This document shows, piece by piece, positions 8,511-16,763 of a stretch of 64,000 nt of DNA. The DNA comes from Maridesulfovibrio sp. (lineage in GTDB: Bacteria; Desulfobacterota; Desulfovibrionia; Desulfovibrionales; Desulfovibrionaceae). The stretch lies in assembly GCF_963667685.1 (NCBI RefSeq), contig NZ_OY763931.1:1255501-1319500 (forward strand). Reading direction: 5' to 3'. The notes below the pieces were generated by a model. It did no database searches. It worked only from the letters and a program-made list of their open reading frames with translations, and was not told the DNA's origin. How positions within the stretch are numbered: position 1 is the stretch's first letter; the number at the start of each line of letters is the position of its first letter. The position numbers and the translations under genes were made by a program.

Positions 8511-9074
8511 TTACTCCACTTCATCCTCAAACATGACCATCCCGCGGCGGATATATATTGCACCGGAAATAAATGTAAAGATAGCTGTTGCAATTTCCAG
8601 GTATGGGTGCACAAAATCCACGTCCAGCCTAAAAGCAAGTTCGGTAAGCACCACGAAAACCACCAGAAGTTGCAGGGCGGTGGTTATCTTGCTGGTCCAG
8701 AGCGGAAAAATTTTCTTTTCCACTTCCACTCCGTAAAACTTAAGCAGCGACAGCCCGCCCACAATTATCAGATCACGGGAAACAGCCAGTACGGTCAGCC
8801 AGACCGGAATATAATCTTGTGCGGAAAGGCAGATAAAAGAAGTAACCAGAAGGATTTTGTCGGCAAGCGGGTCGATCATGGCACCAAACTCAGAGCGCTG
8901 CTTCATCACCCTGGCCAGAAAACCGTCTAAACCATCCGAAACTCCAGCCACCATAAATAAGCCCCATGCCGTAAGGAAATTACCGTCAAGGTAAGCGATA
9001 ACAAACCCCGGCGTCAGTAATATCCTGAAAATGGTGATCAGGTTGGGTATAGTCCAGATTCTCCCGTCCGTCAC
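8511..9074 (-). CDS. pgsA: CDP-diacylglycerol-glycerol-3-phosphate 3-phosphatidyltransferase
   Basis: This 187-residue membrane enzyme makes phosphatidylglycerophosphate, the committed step to phosphatidylglycerol and cardiolipin. The CDP-alcohol phosphotransferase signature DGxxARx8Gx3Dx3D is complete (DGFLARVMKQRSEFGAMIDP, then LAD, around residues 48-70). IPNLITIFRILLTP at the N-terminus is typical of PgsA. Several hydrophobic segments follow. The start is GTG at 9074, with AGGT upstream. It is nine bases from the secreted-protein gene upstream, implying co-transcription. A related enzyme such as phosphatidylserine synthase is less likely because of the N-terminal sequence. Confidence 0.93.
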   Translation of the reverse strand: MTDGRIWTIPNLITIFRILLTPGFVIAYLDGNFLTAWGLFMVAGVSDGLDGFLARVMKQRSEFGAMIDPLADKILLVTSFICLSAQDYIPVWLTVLAVSRDLIIVGGLSLLKFYGVEVEKKIFPLWTSKITTALQLLVVFVVLTELAFRLDVDFVHPYLEIATAIFTFISGAIYIRRGMVMFEDEVE

Positions 9075-9083
9075 TATCCGTAC

Positions 9084-10040
9084 CTATTCTTTTACCTCCC
9101 CAAGGCCATCGAGACTAAATGTAAGTCCGCGGGGAGGAAGGTAGTCATTCAGATAACCACGAAGGACCCACTGGTCTGAAATTTCAAGCGACCAGCTGGC
9201 AGAAACCGCTGTGGGCTGCATTTCAACATCAAGAAGCTGCACTTCCTGAACGGCAGAATCCCATTCTTTGAGTTTACGCCCGAATTCGCGGACACCTTCA
9301 GGATTGAACCAGCCTCTGACAACGAGAACGGCCTTGGGATTGGTAAATGCTTCAATGTTCTCAGAACCGAAATATTTTCCCCAGAGTTCGCTCCAGACGT
9401 TTTCCATGCTGGAACCGGAAGCCAACCATTTACCACGAGGAGACTGAAGTTCTCCGGACCAACGGTTTTTAGAAGCATGACGGGCTGAAAACAGGACGAC
9501 ATTATCAACGACGGATTCAGGAGCATTGCTCACACCGTACAATGTGGACAGATTTTCTATTTCACTGTTCTGCTCAAGCTGAAGCTCTTCATTCAGAGCA
9601 TATTTGCCGTTATCAACACTGATCCGGGCCAACACTTCGCCACTGGAGAATAACCCCAGCTTCTTAAGTAAGCCACGCAGGGTTTGACGGTTAACGTTAA
9701 CATCAATGGCAACAGAAGCTCCATCTTCAGTCAACTGGACATTCATGTCCTTATAACCGCTGATATACTCTTCATAATGATCGCCAAAGGAATTCTTAAC
9801 AACCTCAGCTCTTGCAGCTGAAAGAGTTCCCGGAATCATCCTTGAAGCCTCAGAAAAAAGAGCCTGAGCAAAAGCATCCTTAACTGCCTGCTCACGCAAA
9901 ACTCTCTGCGGCACCTCTTTTTGAGGGTCAGCCGCCTTGAAAATCTGAACCTTCACCGCGTGAGCAGGAAGAGCGGCACCAAGCAATACAGCAAAAAAGA
10001 CCGCAACAACAAAATATCTTATCTGATATGAAAATTTCAA
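9084..10040 (-). CDS. Secreted protein, possibly DUF2066-like
   Basis: The protein has 318 residues. A signal peptide (about 28 residues, ending ALPAHA) directs it to the periplasm. The next part (VLREQAVKDAFAQALFSEAS) recalls DUF2066 proteins, which I offer only as a resemblance. The remainder is beta-rich with no catalytic motif that I recognise. The start is TTG at 10040, with GGGAG seven bases upstream. It lies between pgsA and a second secreted protein, 18 bases downstream of the latter, so the two secreted proteins are likely made together. Function unknown. Confidence 0.7.
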   Translation of the reverse strand: MKFSYQIRYFVVAVFFAVLLGAALPAHAVKVQIFKAADPQKEVPQRVLREQAVKDAFAQALFSEASRMIPGTLSAARAEVVKNSFGDHYEEYISGYKDMNVQLTEDGASVAIDVNVNRQTLRGLLKKLGLFSSGEVLARISVDNGKYALNEELQLEQNSEIENLSTLYGVSNAPESVVDNVVLFSARHASKNRWSGELQSPRGKWLASGSSMENVWSELWGKYFGSENIEAFTNPKAVLVVRGWFNPEGVREFGRKLKEWDSAVQEVQLLDVEMQPTAVSASWSLEISDQWVLRGYLNDYLPPRGLTFSLDGLGEVKE

Positions 10041-10058
10041 CTTATAACTCCCGCTAAA

Positions 10059-11099
10059 TTAGCGCTGCTGGTTCCCAACTGCAGGTGTGGTATCAAGGGA
10101 ATCTTCATGTATTCCACTTTCATTTCCAACTGCTGTACCCTCCTGCTCTTCCGGCGCCGCTGACTCGACGTCATCTGCGGTTTCTGGCCGGACTGAAGAA
10201 GAATCCACCAAAATAACAACTGCGCAGTTCTCAATCACTGTCTTGCGATTCAGCACAGCCCTTACTTTTGCTGCATCATCAATGGAAAGGATAAAATTGC
10301 ATCGTAATGGGCCATGGCTATTTACAGCCTTAACGGTCAAAGGGAAATTGCCAACACGGGCGCGCAAGTTCTCAGATTTCGGGTCAACCATGTAAGCCAC
10401 AAGACCGCGCTTGAGAACCGAATCCCTGCTTACAGCAAAAATACCGTAAACTCCGACTCCCTTGCCATCGTATATAAGCGGAAGCAAAACAGGAGAAAAA
10501 GGAAGCCCTCTGGCATCGATAACCACCCCACTGTACGCAGAGCTGTCTGCAAATCCGCTCCCGGTATTTTCCAAAGCCTGCAATTCAACTCCGGTTTCAC
10601 CGCGCTCACCTGAGATGGTCGGCGGGATTCCTGTCTGAAAAGACAGAGTCGGGGGAATAATAATCGAAGAAAGGCCGTTGCGCATATTCAAAGAAGAAAT
10701 GACACTTACGGTTCCATTTGACACAGCCGTACTAAACAAAGAGTTCTGCACATAGCCGCGCAGCAGATTTAAGGACTTAAGATCATCATCCAATAGGCTT
10801 GAAACATTTCTCTTACCGTCGACTGGCAGACCGAGAACTACATCGAGTAAGGCCTTGCGGGATTCGACTCCGCCCTGACGCACGGCAAGAGCCTTGCTGC
10901 GAACCGGATCAATACTGTCAGGCAAAAGTTTTATTTCAGATGAAGCTGAGATAAAACCATCCGCCCAATTGACCACGGAACCATCAGACTTTTCAATCAG
11001 GCCTCCGAAACCATTGCCGTTCTCAGCAGACTGTTCCTGTGCTTGAGCAAAAGAAGCCACCAGCATGATAAGCAGAGTGAAAATTATATATTTTTTCAT
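10059..11099 (-). CDS. Secreted protein of unknown function
   Basis: The protein has 346 residues. A 20-residue signal peptide (ending SFAQA) precedes a mature chain with a central region (SAYSGVVIDARGLPFSPVLL, then PLIYDGKGVGVYG) that resembles the LPP20/FlgT-type fold of surface and flagellar accessory proteins; this is a weak similarity. The C-terminal 45 residues are acidic and low in complexity. It precedes another secreted protein and pgsA. Without flagellar genes nearby, a flagellar role is not supported. Confidence 0.7.
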   Translation of the reverse strand: MKKYIIFTLLIMLVASFAQAQEQSAENGNGFGGLIEKSDGSVVNWADGFISASSEIKLLPDSIDPVRSKALAVRQGGVESRKALLDVVLGLPVDGKRNVSSLLDDDLKSLNLLRGYVQNSLFSTAVSNGTVSVISSLNMRNGLSSIIIPPTLSFQTGIPPTISGERGETGVELQALENTGSGFADSSAYSGVVIDARGLPFSPVLLPLIYDGKGVGVYGIFAVSRDSVLKRGLVAYMVDPKSENLRARVGNFPLTVKAVNSHGPLRCNFILSIDDAAKVRAVLNRKTVIENCAVVILVDSSSVRPETADDVESAAPEEQEGTAVGNESGIHEDSLDTTPAVGNQQR

Positions 11100-11137
11100 A
11101 TGTATTCCATATTAACTTTTATCTGTTCTGGAACTTC

Positions 11138-12070
11138 TTACCTTTCCCCGTCCCTATCTGCAAGCCACAGCTCTACAAATTTAACAGCCTTGTCATGTTC
11201 TTCCGGCGCAAACCAGTGGATATCCTGCTCCCGCTTGAACCATGTCAGCTGCCGTTTTGCATAGGCCCTTGTATTCCTGGCCCAGAGCCGGACAGTTTCC
11301 TCAATGTTTATCTCACCTTTTATAAAACGCATCAGCTCCATGCACCCGATTCCGGTCCATCCGGGGGCATTCTCATCCGGACAAAGCTCCCATGCTCTGC
11401 GGGCTTCATCTATCGCCCCGGCCTCAAGCATCTTTTCGATACGAAGCTTGAGCAGCGGGGTCAACTGATCAAGATCGACCTTAATACCAAGTTTAAGAAA
11501 ATCATAGGGGGATGGCGGAACCTCACGGTTATGCCACCATGTAAAGGGTTTTCCTGTCGCCTCGTACACTTCGAGAGCCCTGGCGTTACGCTGACGGTTG
11601 TTGGGATGGGTACGTTCGCAATACTCCGGGTCAACCTTAGCCAACTCAGCATAAAGCGCTGGCCCTCCCTCTTCTTCAGCCCGCTTACGTATACGCTCCC
11701 GGATGTCATCCGGAATATCTGGGATAGGAGCAAGGCCGGATGTCAGGCTTTGCAGGTACATACCGGTTCCGCCAACCAGCACCGGTAGTTCCTTCTCCTG
11801 TGCAGCATCAATACGCTCCTTAGCCAGTTCAACAAATCCGGCGGCATTGATAGTCTCGGTTGTAGGCAGAAACCCATATAATTCATGAGGACAGACCGCC
11901 CTTTCCTCAGGGCTGGGCTGGGCGGTAATAACCGGAAAGTCTGAATAAACCTGACGCGAATCAAAATTTATGACCCGCACCGGAAACTCCCGGGCCAGTC
12001 CCAGAGAAGTAGCGGTTTTCCCGGCCCCGGTTGGACCGAGGATGCATACAACAGGTCTACGCTGCTCCAT
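11138..12070 (-). CDS. miaA: tRNA dimethylallyltransferase
   Basis: The protein has 310 residues. It transfers a dimethylallyl group to A37 of tRNAs that read codons starting with U. The P-loop GPTGAGKTATSLGLA lies near residue 12. DSRQVYSDFPVIT follows. GTGMYLQSLTSGLAP is the conserved diphosphate-binding region, and RNARALEVYEATGKP and WARNTRAYAKRQLTWF are the usual tRNA-contact motifs. Its start codon shares one base with the coaD stop, so the genes are translationally coupled (coaD upstream). Identification firm. Confidence 0.97.
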   Translation of the reverse strand: MEQRRPVVCILGPTGAGKTATSLGLAREFPVRVINFDSRQVYSDFPVITAQPSPEERAVCPHELYGFLPTTETINAAGFVELAKERIDAAQEKELPVLVGGTGMYLQSLTSGLAPIPDIPDDIRERIRKRAEEEGGPALYAELAKVDPEYCERTHPNNRQRNARALEVYEATGKPFTWWHNREVPPSPYDFLKLGIKVDLDQLTPLLKLRIEKMLEAGAIDEARRAWELCPDENAPGWTGIGCMELMRFIKGEINIEETVRLWARNTRAYAKRQLTWFKREQDIHWFAPEEHDKAVKFVELWLADRDGER

Positions 12071-12576
12071 TATCTTTTTTCCACAGGAACAAGCCTTTCA
12101 ATAACTTCATCATAAATCTGGCGCGGAACAAGACCTTTGATGTCCCCACCGTTAACAGCCACATCTTTAATAATTGAAGAGCTGAGATACATCCACTTAT
12201 AGTCGGTCATCAAAAAGACAGTCTGGATATCGTTATCAAGACGGCGGTTCATAAGAGCCATCTGAAATTCGTATTCAAAATCTGAAACCGCACGAAGCCC
12301 ACGCATGATAACGTTGGCCGGGCTTTTTTCAACATAGTGCACCAGCAGACCGTCAAAAGAATCCACCTCCACCTGCGGATGATGCTCGAAAATCCGTTCG
12401 GCCATGTCTACCCTCTCTTCGAGGGAAAACTTACAATTTTTGGAAGTACTGCCCGCCACGGCGACAATAACTTTATTAAATGTCTGAATCCCGCGCATAA
12501 CCAAAGAGAAATGACCACGGGTGAAGGGATCAAAAGTTCCGGGAAATACTGCTGTAACCGGCTTTAATTCTGCCAT
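12070..12576 (-). CDS. coaD: Phosphopantetheine adenylyltransferase
   Basis: This 168-residue enzyme catalyses the penultimate step of coenzyme A synthesis, joining 4'-phosphopantetheine to AMP. The nucleotidyl-transferase motif FPGTFDPFTRGH lies near residue 10, and the second motif YLSSSIIKDVAVNGGD near residue 130. The length matches the hexameric bacterial family. It overlaps the end of rsmD by 13 bases, as is common for the rsmD-coaD pair, and ends against miaA. Confidence 0.97.
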   Translation of the reverse strand: MAELKPVTAVFPGTFDPFTRGHFSLVMRGIQTFNKVIVAVAGSTSKNCKFSLEERVDMAERIFEHHPQVEVDSFDGLLVHYVEKSPANVIMRGLRAVSDFEYEFQMALMNRRLDNDIQTVFLMTDYKWMYLSSSIIKDVAVNGGDIKGLVPRQIYDEVIERLVPVEKR

Positions 12577-13124
12577 AATAATATCCTTGTCTGACCATAG
12601 AGTTTGTTGACCAGCAGGTCGAGGCTGTCCACCTGTTCCGATTCCGGCGGCTCTACTTTATCCTCAACTTCCGCCAGCACAAATCCGTCCTTGGAAAGCC
12701 AGCCGTTTTCAAGGGCCGCATCAAGGGCCTTGGGCAGCAGGTCATATCCGTAGGGGGGGTCAATAAAAATAAGATCGTAAGGTTTATCCGGGCTTTTCCC
12801 AAGAACCTTAAATAAATCGGTTTTAAAAACCTTATACTCTTTAGGGGAAACACCGAGATCCTTGAGATTGGTATTAATCAAGTTCGCGGCGCGCCCGTTT
12901 TTTTCCACAAAGAGAGCAAATTCCGCCCCCCGGCTCAAAGCCTCAATGGCAAGGCTGCCGCTACCGGCGAACATATCCGCAACCCGCAAGCCGTACCAGT
13001 CCACCCCTCTTGATTCGAGCATGGAAAAGATAGCCTGCCGGACCTTTGAAGTTGCCGGACGGTACCCGGGACCGCTGGCGGTCTTAATCACCCGGCCCCC
13101 ATATTTACCGCTGATAAGTCTCAT
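12564..13124 (-). CDS. rsmD: 16S rRNA (guanine966-N2)-methyltransferase
   Basis: The protein has 186 residues. It methylates G966 of 16S rRNA using S-adenosylmethionine. The SAM site is VADMFAGSGSLAIEALSRGA, and the catalytic N-methyltransferase motif is IDPPYGYDLL. The N-terminus MRLISGKYGGRVI matches the family, so I place the start at 13124, four bases beyond the upstream metallo-hydrolase stop, over a 13172 start that would overlap that gene. It overlaps coaD by 13 bases. Confidence 0.95.
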   Translation of the reverse strand: MRLISGKYGGRVIKTASGPGYRPATSKVRQAIFSMLESRGVDWYGLRVADMFAGSGSLAIEALSRGAEFALFVEKNGRAANLINTNLKDLGVSPKEYKVFKTDLFKVLGKSPDKPYDLIFIDPPYGYDLLPKALDAALENGWLSKDGFVLAEVEDKVEPPESEQVDSLDLLVNKLYGQTRILLWQN

Positions 13125-13128
13125 ATTC

Positions 13129-14736
13129 TTATAATTCCGAAATAAGTTCCACAACCTGGCGGTTAATTTCAAGCAGCCTGTCCCTTAACTCTGTCTGGCT
13201 AAGGAAAGGCTGTGCCTTGACCTTATCCAGTCTGCTTCTGAATTCAGTGTAAAGCTTTTCAGAATCCTTGAGCAGAAAATCCCAATCAATTTCAGGCGTA
13301 ACAGGCCCGGATTTAACAACGGGCTGAATTTCACCGCCCGGAACCAGCATCAGCTCTTCACGATAATCGGCAATGTGAACCTTGTAGCCGAACTGCTGTT
13401 TAATTAGACCGGCCAATACTTTTTGCCCCTTGGGTTCGCCGTGGGTTAGTATTACCTTCATGGACGGGCTGTCAAAATGTTTCAACCAGTCAAGCATCTC
13501 AGTTTGTCCTGCGTGTCCTGAAAAACCATTGATTGTGAAGATCTTAGCTTCTACATTTAACTTTTCGCCAAAAAGAGTGATGTTGTCCGCGCCGTTGACC
13601 AACCTGCGGCCCGGAGTTCCCACGCCCTGATAACCGACGAAAACAACGCTGGAATCCTTGCGCCAGATGTTATGACGCAGGTGGTGCTTGATGCGACCAG
13701 CGTTAGCCATGCCGCTTGCGGAAATGATTATTGCAGGCCCTTCTGTATTATTGATCGCCTGGGATTCTTCAGTGGTCAGGGTGAATTTAAGATTGGGCAG
13801 GGAAAGCGGATCATCGCCGTTTTGCATGAGCTCCTTAGTATCAAGATCAAAAAATTCAGGGTGGTTCCTGAAAATTTCCGTGGCCTTGATAGCAAGAGGG
13901 CTATCAAGATAGACAGGCATGTCTTTCGGAAGCCTGCCATCTTTGTAAAGCAAATGCAGGGTATAAATAAGTTGTTGGGAACGCTCGACGGCAAAAGCCG
14001 GAATTACCACCTTGCCGCCACGTTCGTAACTCCACTCTATGGCTTCGGCAAGTTCATCAAGGCTGTTGGATGCATCTTTGTGATTTCGGTCCCCGTAGGT
14101 GGATTCCATAAGCAGGTAATCAGCCTTCTCGATAATACTGGGGTTGCGGACGATAAGCTGGTCCTTGTGCCCAAGATCCCCCGAAAAAACAATTTTAGTG
14201 GTTTCGCCACCTTCTTTAACCCAAAGCTCAATAAAAGCGGAGCCAAGAATATGTCCGGCATCCTTAAAATTGACGCTCACTCCTTCCACGGGCTCGAAGC
14301 TGGCCCCATACTGGACAGTACGCATAAGAGGAACGGTCTTTATCGCATCTTCCTGCTCATAAATCGGCTTGATGGGCGGCAGCCCCTTACGCAACCTTTT
14401 GCGGTTGCTCCACTCGGCTTCCATTTCCTGAATATAAGCACTGTCCAGCAACATTATATCCAGCAGATCGCGGGTGGGGGTGGTCATGTAGATCGGCCCG
14501 TTAAACCCGGAGCGAACGGCAGCAGGAAGTAACCCGGTATGATCGATATGAGCATGCGTAACCAAAATAAAGTCAAGATTTTTAGGATCGTAATCCATTA
14601 TACCGCGATTACGTTTTTCAATCTCGGCGTTCCCTTGATGCAGGCCGCAGTCAACCGCAAAGCGGGCATTTTCAGTCTCAATTATATAGCAGGAACCTGT
14701 TACAGTTTTTGCAGCTCCCATAAAAGTAATCTTCAT
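13129..14736 (-). CDS. Beta-CASP metallo-beta-lactamase-fold hydrolase
   Basis: The protein has 535 residues. The metallo-beta-lactamase motif THAHIDHTGLLPA lies near residue 60, with later metal ligands around GDLGHKD and SGHAGQTEMLDWL. The beta-CASP insert (about residues 240-400) includes SASGMANAGRIKHHL. Related proteins are RNA nucleases of the CPSF73/RNase J-like group or YsiA-type hydrolases, so RNA processing is a fair guess, not proven. The C-terminal 100 residues are extra helices. It starts an rsmD-coaD-miaA run with a four-base gap to rsmD. ATG at 14736 has GGAGG upstream. Confidence 0.88.
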   Translation of the reverse strand: MKITFMGAAKTVTGSCYIIETENARFAVDCGLHQGNAEIEKRNRGIMDYDPKNLDFILVTHAHIDHTGLLPAAVRSGFNGPIYMTTPTRDLLDIMLLDSAYIQEMEAEWSNRKRLRKGLPPIKPIYEQEDAIKTVPLMRTVQYGASFEPVEGVSVNFKDAGHILGSAFIELWVKEGGETTKIVFSGDLGHKDQLIVRNPSIIEKADYLLMESTYGDRNHKDASNSLDELAEAIEWSYERGGKVVIPAFAVERSQQLIYTLHLLYKDGRLPKDMPVYLDSPLAIKATEIFRNHPEFFDLDTKELMQNGDDPLSLPNLKFTLTTEESQAINNTEGPAIIISASGMANAGRIKHHLRHNIWRKDSSVVFVGYQGVGTPGRRLVNGADNITLFGEKLNVEAKIFTINGFSGHAGQTEMLDWLKHFDSPSMKVILTHGEPKGQKVLAGLIKQQFGYKVHIADYREELMLVPGGEIQPVVKSGPVTPEIDWDFLLKDSEKLYTEFRSRLDKVKAQPFLSQTELRDRLLEINRQVVELISEL

Positions 14737-14860
14737 TAATCCTCCCGAATCTAAACCAATAATCTTTACAGATCAGGCTCGTCATGCTTTTCTTGATAAT
14801 TCGAATGCACAGTTACATGCACCAATATCAAAATTCAAGCAACAACGGAGCTATTAGAAA

Positions 14861-15745
14861 TTGCGACATCATAACCAGAAAAAAGCATATGTCTATGGCC
14901 TTAGCGCCGTACTCATCTGGTCGACAGTGGCTTCGGCTTTCAAGATTGCGCTTGGTTACATGGACCCGCTGCAGCTGCTTTTCTATTCCGTCATATTCTC
15001 CAGCTTATCACTCTTCGCCATTTTAAAGATACAAAATAAAACCGGACAGATAAAGCAAATGAGTAAAAAAGAAATACTCAAATGCGGACTGCCCGGCATA
15101 CTTAATCCATTTCTATATTATGTAGTACTTTTTAAAGCCTATGCCCTGCTCCCGGCGCAGGAAGCGCAACCACTGAACTACACCTGGGCCATCACGCTCT
15201 CTCTACTGTCCATTCCTTTGATGGGCCAGAAAATGACTACGCGGGAACTGCTTGCCATACTGACAAGCTACATGGGCGTCGTGGTGATTTCCACCCATGG
15301 CGATTTGCTAAATATCAGGTTCAGCAACGGGTACGGAGTATTTCTGGCCCTGTTCAGTACCATTCTATGGTCGCTATACTGGATTATCAACGCCAAAAGC
15401 AAAACTGATCCGCTCATAGGACTGTTTCTTAATTTCTGCTTCGGGCTACCGTTTGTGACCATTGTCATGCTGATCTTTTCCGGCCCGCCGCCACTGGCTC
15501 TTCCGGCCATCCTCTCCGCTGCCTACGTGGGATTTTTTGAGATGGGCATAACCTTCGCATTATGGCTGAATGCCCTCAAGCTGACCGAAAAAGCTTCAAA
15601 AGTCAGTAATCTTATTTTTCTCTCGCCATTCATCTCACTAATCCTGATTCACTTCATTCTGGGCGAAGAAATACTGCCCTCAACACTGATAGGACTGCTC
15701 TTCATTGTTGGTGGTAATATTATCCAGCAATTTAAAAAAAGATAA
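14861..15745 (+). CDS. DMT-superfamily transporter (EamA type)
   Basis: The protein has 294 residues and about ten hydrophobic segments with the EamA two-repeat layout, each repeat about 145 residues; the second starts near YGVFLALFSTILWSLYWIIN. Such permeases export amino acids, metabolites or drugs; the substrate is not readable. The start is TTG at 14861, with GGAG ten bases upstream. It is divergent from the beta-CASP gene and separated from it by 124 bases. A strong hairpin follows. Confidence 0.82.
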   Translation: MRHHNQKKAYVYGLSAVLIWSTVASAFKIALGYMDPLQLLFYSVIFSSLSLFAILKIQNKTGQIKQMSKKEILKCGLPGILNPFLYYVVLFKAYALLPAQEAQPLNYTWAITLSLLSIPLMGQKMTTRELLAILTSYMGVVVISTHGDLLNIRFSNGYGVFLALFSTILWSLYWIINAKSKTDPLIGLFLNFCFGLPFVTIVMLIFSGPPPLALPAILSAAYVGFFEMGITFALWLNALKLTEKASKVSNLIFLSPFISLILIHFILGEEILPSTLIGLLFIVGGNIIQQFKKR

Positions 15746-15762
15746 ATAGCGCATAACAAAAT

Positions 15763-15800
15763 ACAAAAGGACCGGGCTGGAGGTATCCCGGTCCTTTTGT
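15763..15800 (+). terminator. Perfect 14-bp hairpin after DMT transporter
   Basis: Arms ACAAAAGGACCGGG and CCCGGTCCTTTTGT are perfectly complementary, with a ten-base loop, 17 bases after the stop. The T run is inside the stem rather than after it, so it could terminate in either direction. Immediately behind it lies a ribosome-binding-site-like sequence (15805-15811). Confidence 0.65.
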
Positions 15801-15813
15801 ACTTAAAGGAGTG

Positions 15814-15912
15814 ATGATGAGGAATGAAGACTATATATATGTTCGGGTCTTGCTGAAGATCTTGCAGAGGAACAATTTCTTCGCCCGTCTTGCCTTTCTA
15901 CTTAGCATCTAG
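15814..15912 (+). CDS. Possible 32-residue small ORF
   Basis: A perfect AAAGGAG at 15805-15811 precedes two in-frame ATG codons (15814 and 15817). The second has the better spacing. The predicted peptide is basic with a hydrophobic C-terminal half: it begins MMRNEDYIYVRVLLK and ends RLAFLLSI. It sits straight after the hairpin of the DMT gene and has no relatives that I know. It could be a chance ORF, but the ribosome-binding site is unusually good for noncoding DNA. Confidence 0.3.
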   Translation: MMRNEDYIYVRVLLKILQRNNFFARLAFLLSI

Positions 15913-16221
15913 CGTGCCAAAATATTTTATTCTTTTATTTTAATAACTTATAATTTTTAGGCGTTTTTTAAGCAATAAGAACACTCAAGTTTGCACATCA
16001 ATGTTGCACATATGTGCAATGCACAAGTTCACAAACTGCACATCCGTTCAGTCTAAACCAGAAAATGAAGATTAAGAATTGATGACAGAATGGTTAAAAA
16101 CACGGAATCTACTATACATAATTATTTTTACGTACTATATATTAAGCAACAGTATGTTAAAAATCATTGAACTAGAAATCAATACAACCATCAAAAAATT
16201 AAAATATCACAAGGAGAAATT
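15913..16221. other. AT-rich regulatory gap with palindromic operator
   Basis: This 309-base gap holds no plausible gene. It is A/T rich and contains the TTGCACAT-type palindrome and half-sites described separately (15991-16043). The ribosome-binding site AAGGAG for the next gene is at 16212-16217. Confidence 0.6.
15991..16043. promoter_or_regulatory. 16-bp perfect palindrome with flanking half-sites
   Basis: The perfect palindrome TTGCACATATGTGCAA occupies 16004-16019. The same half-site occurs singly at 15991-15998 (TTGCACAT), 16020-16025 (TGCACA) and 16037-16043 (TGCACAT). Four copies within about 50 bases upstream of a helix-turn/ribbon-type gene are what a cooperative operator looks like. 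The binding protein may be the product of the next gene. Confidence 0.55.
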
Positions 16222-16443
16222 ATGCATACACGACTTTCCGATGTTTACCTGAATAATGAAATTAATGAAAAAATTGAAGAAGCCTGCACTAATCTTGGGA
16301 TCAGCAAAAGCATGTTTCTAAATGTCCTGCTACAGGAACTGTTCAGCAAAGCCGGTCCGGAAGACCTGTTCTATAACCGCGTCAAACTCTGCAACGATGA
16401 CAAGCTCGCATCGTCTGGCAAATCAGATCAAATTCCCCAGTAA
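16222..16443 (+). CDS. Small ribbon-helix-helix-like protein
   Basis: The protein has 73 residues. A short strand (RLSDVYLNNE) is followed by two helices split by LGISKS (INEKIEEACTNLGISKSMFL, then NVLLQELF), the layout of MetJ/Arc/CopG DNA-binding proteins. I infer a dimeric DNA-binding regulator. The C-terminal third is polar and probably disordered. AAGGAG is five bases before the ATG. It stands alone between a palindromic upstream site and a terminator, which suggests autoregulation. No toxin partner is adjacent, so an antitoxin role is unsupported. Confidence 0.65.
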   Translation: MHTRLSDVYLNNEINEKIEEACTNLGISKSMFLNVLLQELFSKAGPEDLFYNRVKLCNDDKLASSGKSDQIPQ

Positions 16444-16590
16444 GAGGAGAAGCAAGACAAAGCCGAATACCTCCCCCTAATCAGACGGCAGCAGAGACAA
16501 GGGATGGCGAAAAAGTCCAGACCTTGTAATGAGAATGGACCTGTTTTTACGTCAACCTTTATTTCAAAGGACAGAACCAGTCCATACAGT

Positions 16591-16616
16591 GCAGCATTCA
16601 TATGCTGCTTTTTTTT
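16591..16616 (+). terminator. Intrinsic terminator after small regulator gene
   Basis: Arms GCAGCAT/ATGCTGC with a four-base loop are followed directly by eight T residues. A textbook rho-independent terminator. Confidence 0.85.
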
Positions 16617-16681
16617 GCCTAAGCACGTCCTCTATTCAGGACCACAATTACTAATTATGTTCGCAAAGACACATGTAAGAT

Positions 16682-16710
16682 TTGACAACAATTACCCTGC
16701 TAAATATACA
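16682..16710 (+). promoter_or_regulatory. Consensus promoter of wtpA
   Basis: TTGACA at 16682-16687 and TATACA at 16705-16710 are separated by exactly 17 bases, 54 bases before the wtpA start. It is the best sigma-70-type promoter in the window. Confidence 0.7.
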
Positions 16711-16763
16711 TTTATTTAAGTTGTCTTTTTATATTTTTACTATTCTAACCTGGAGAAAGAAGA

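Larger units (their letters stand above)
16444..16763 (+). other. Gap holding terminator and wtpA promoter
   Basis: No gene is credible in these 320 bases. They contain a terminator (16591-16616) for the small regulator gene and a strong promoter (16682-16710) for wtpA, listed separately. Confidence 0.6.

Noticed and set aside
16222-16443. Antitoxin of a toxin-antitoxin pair
   Set aside because: The ribbon-helix-helix-like protein has no adjacent toxin gene; the next gene is wtpA behind a terminator and promoter.
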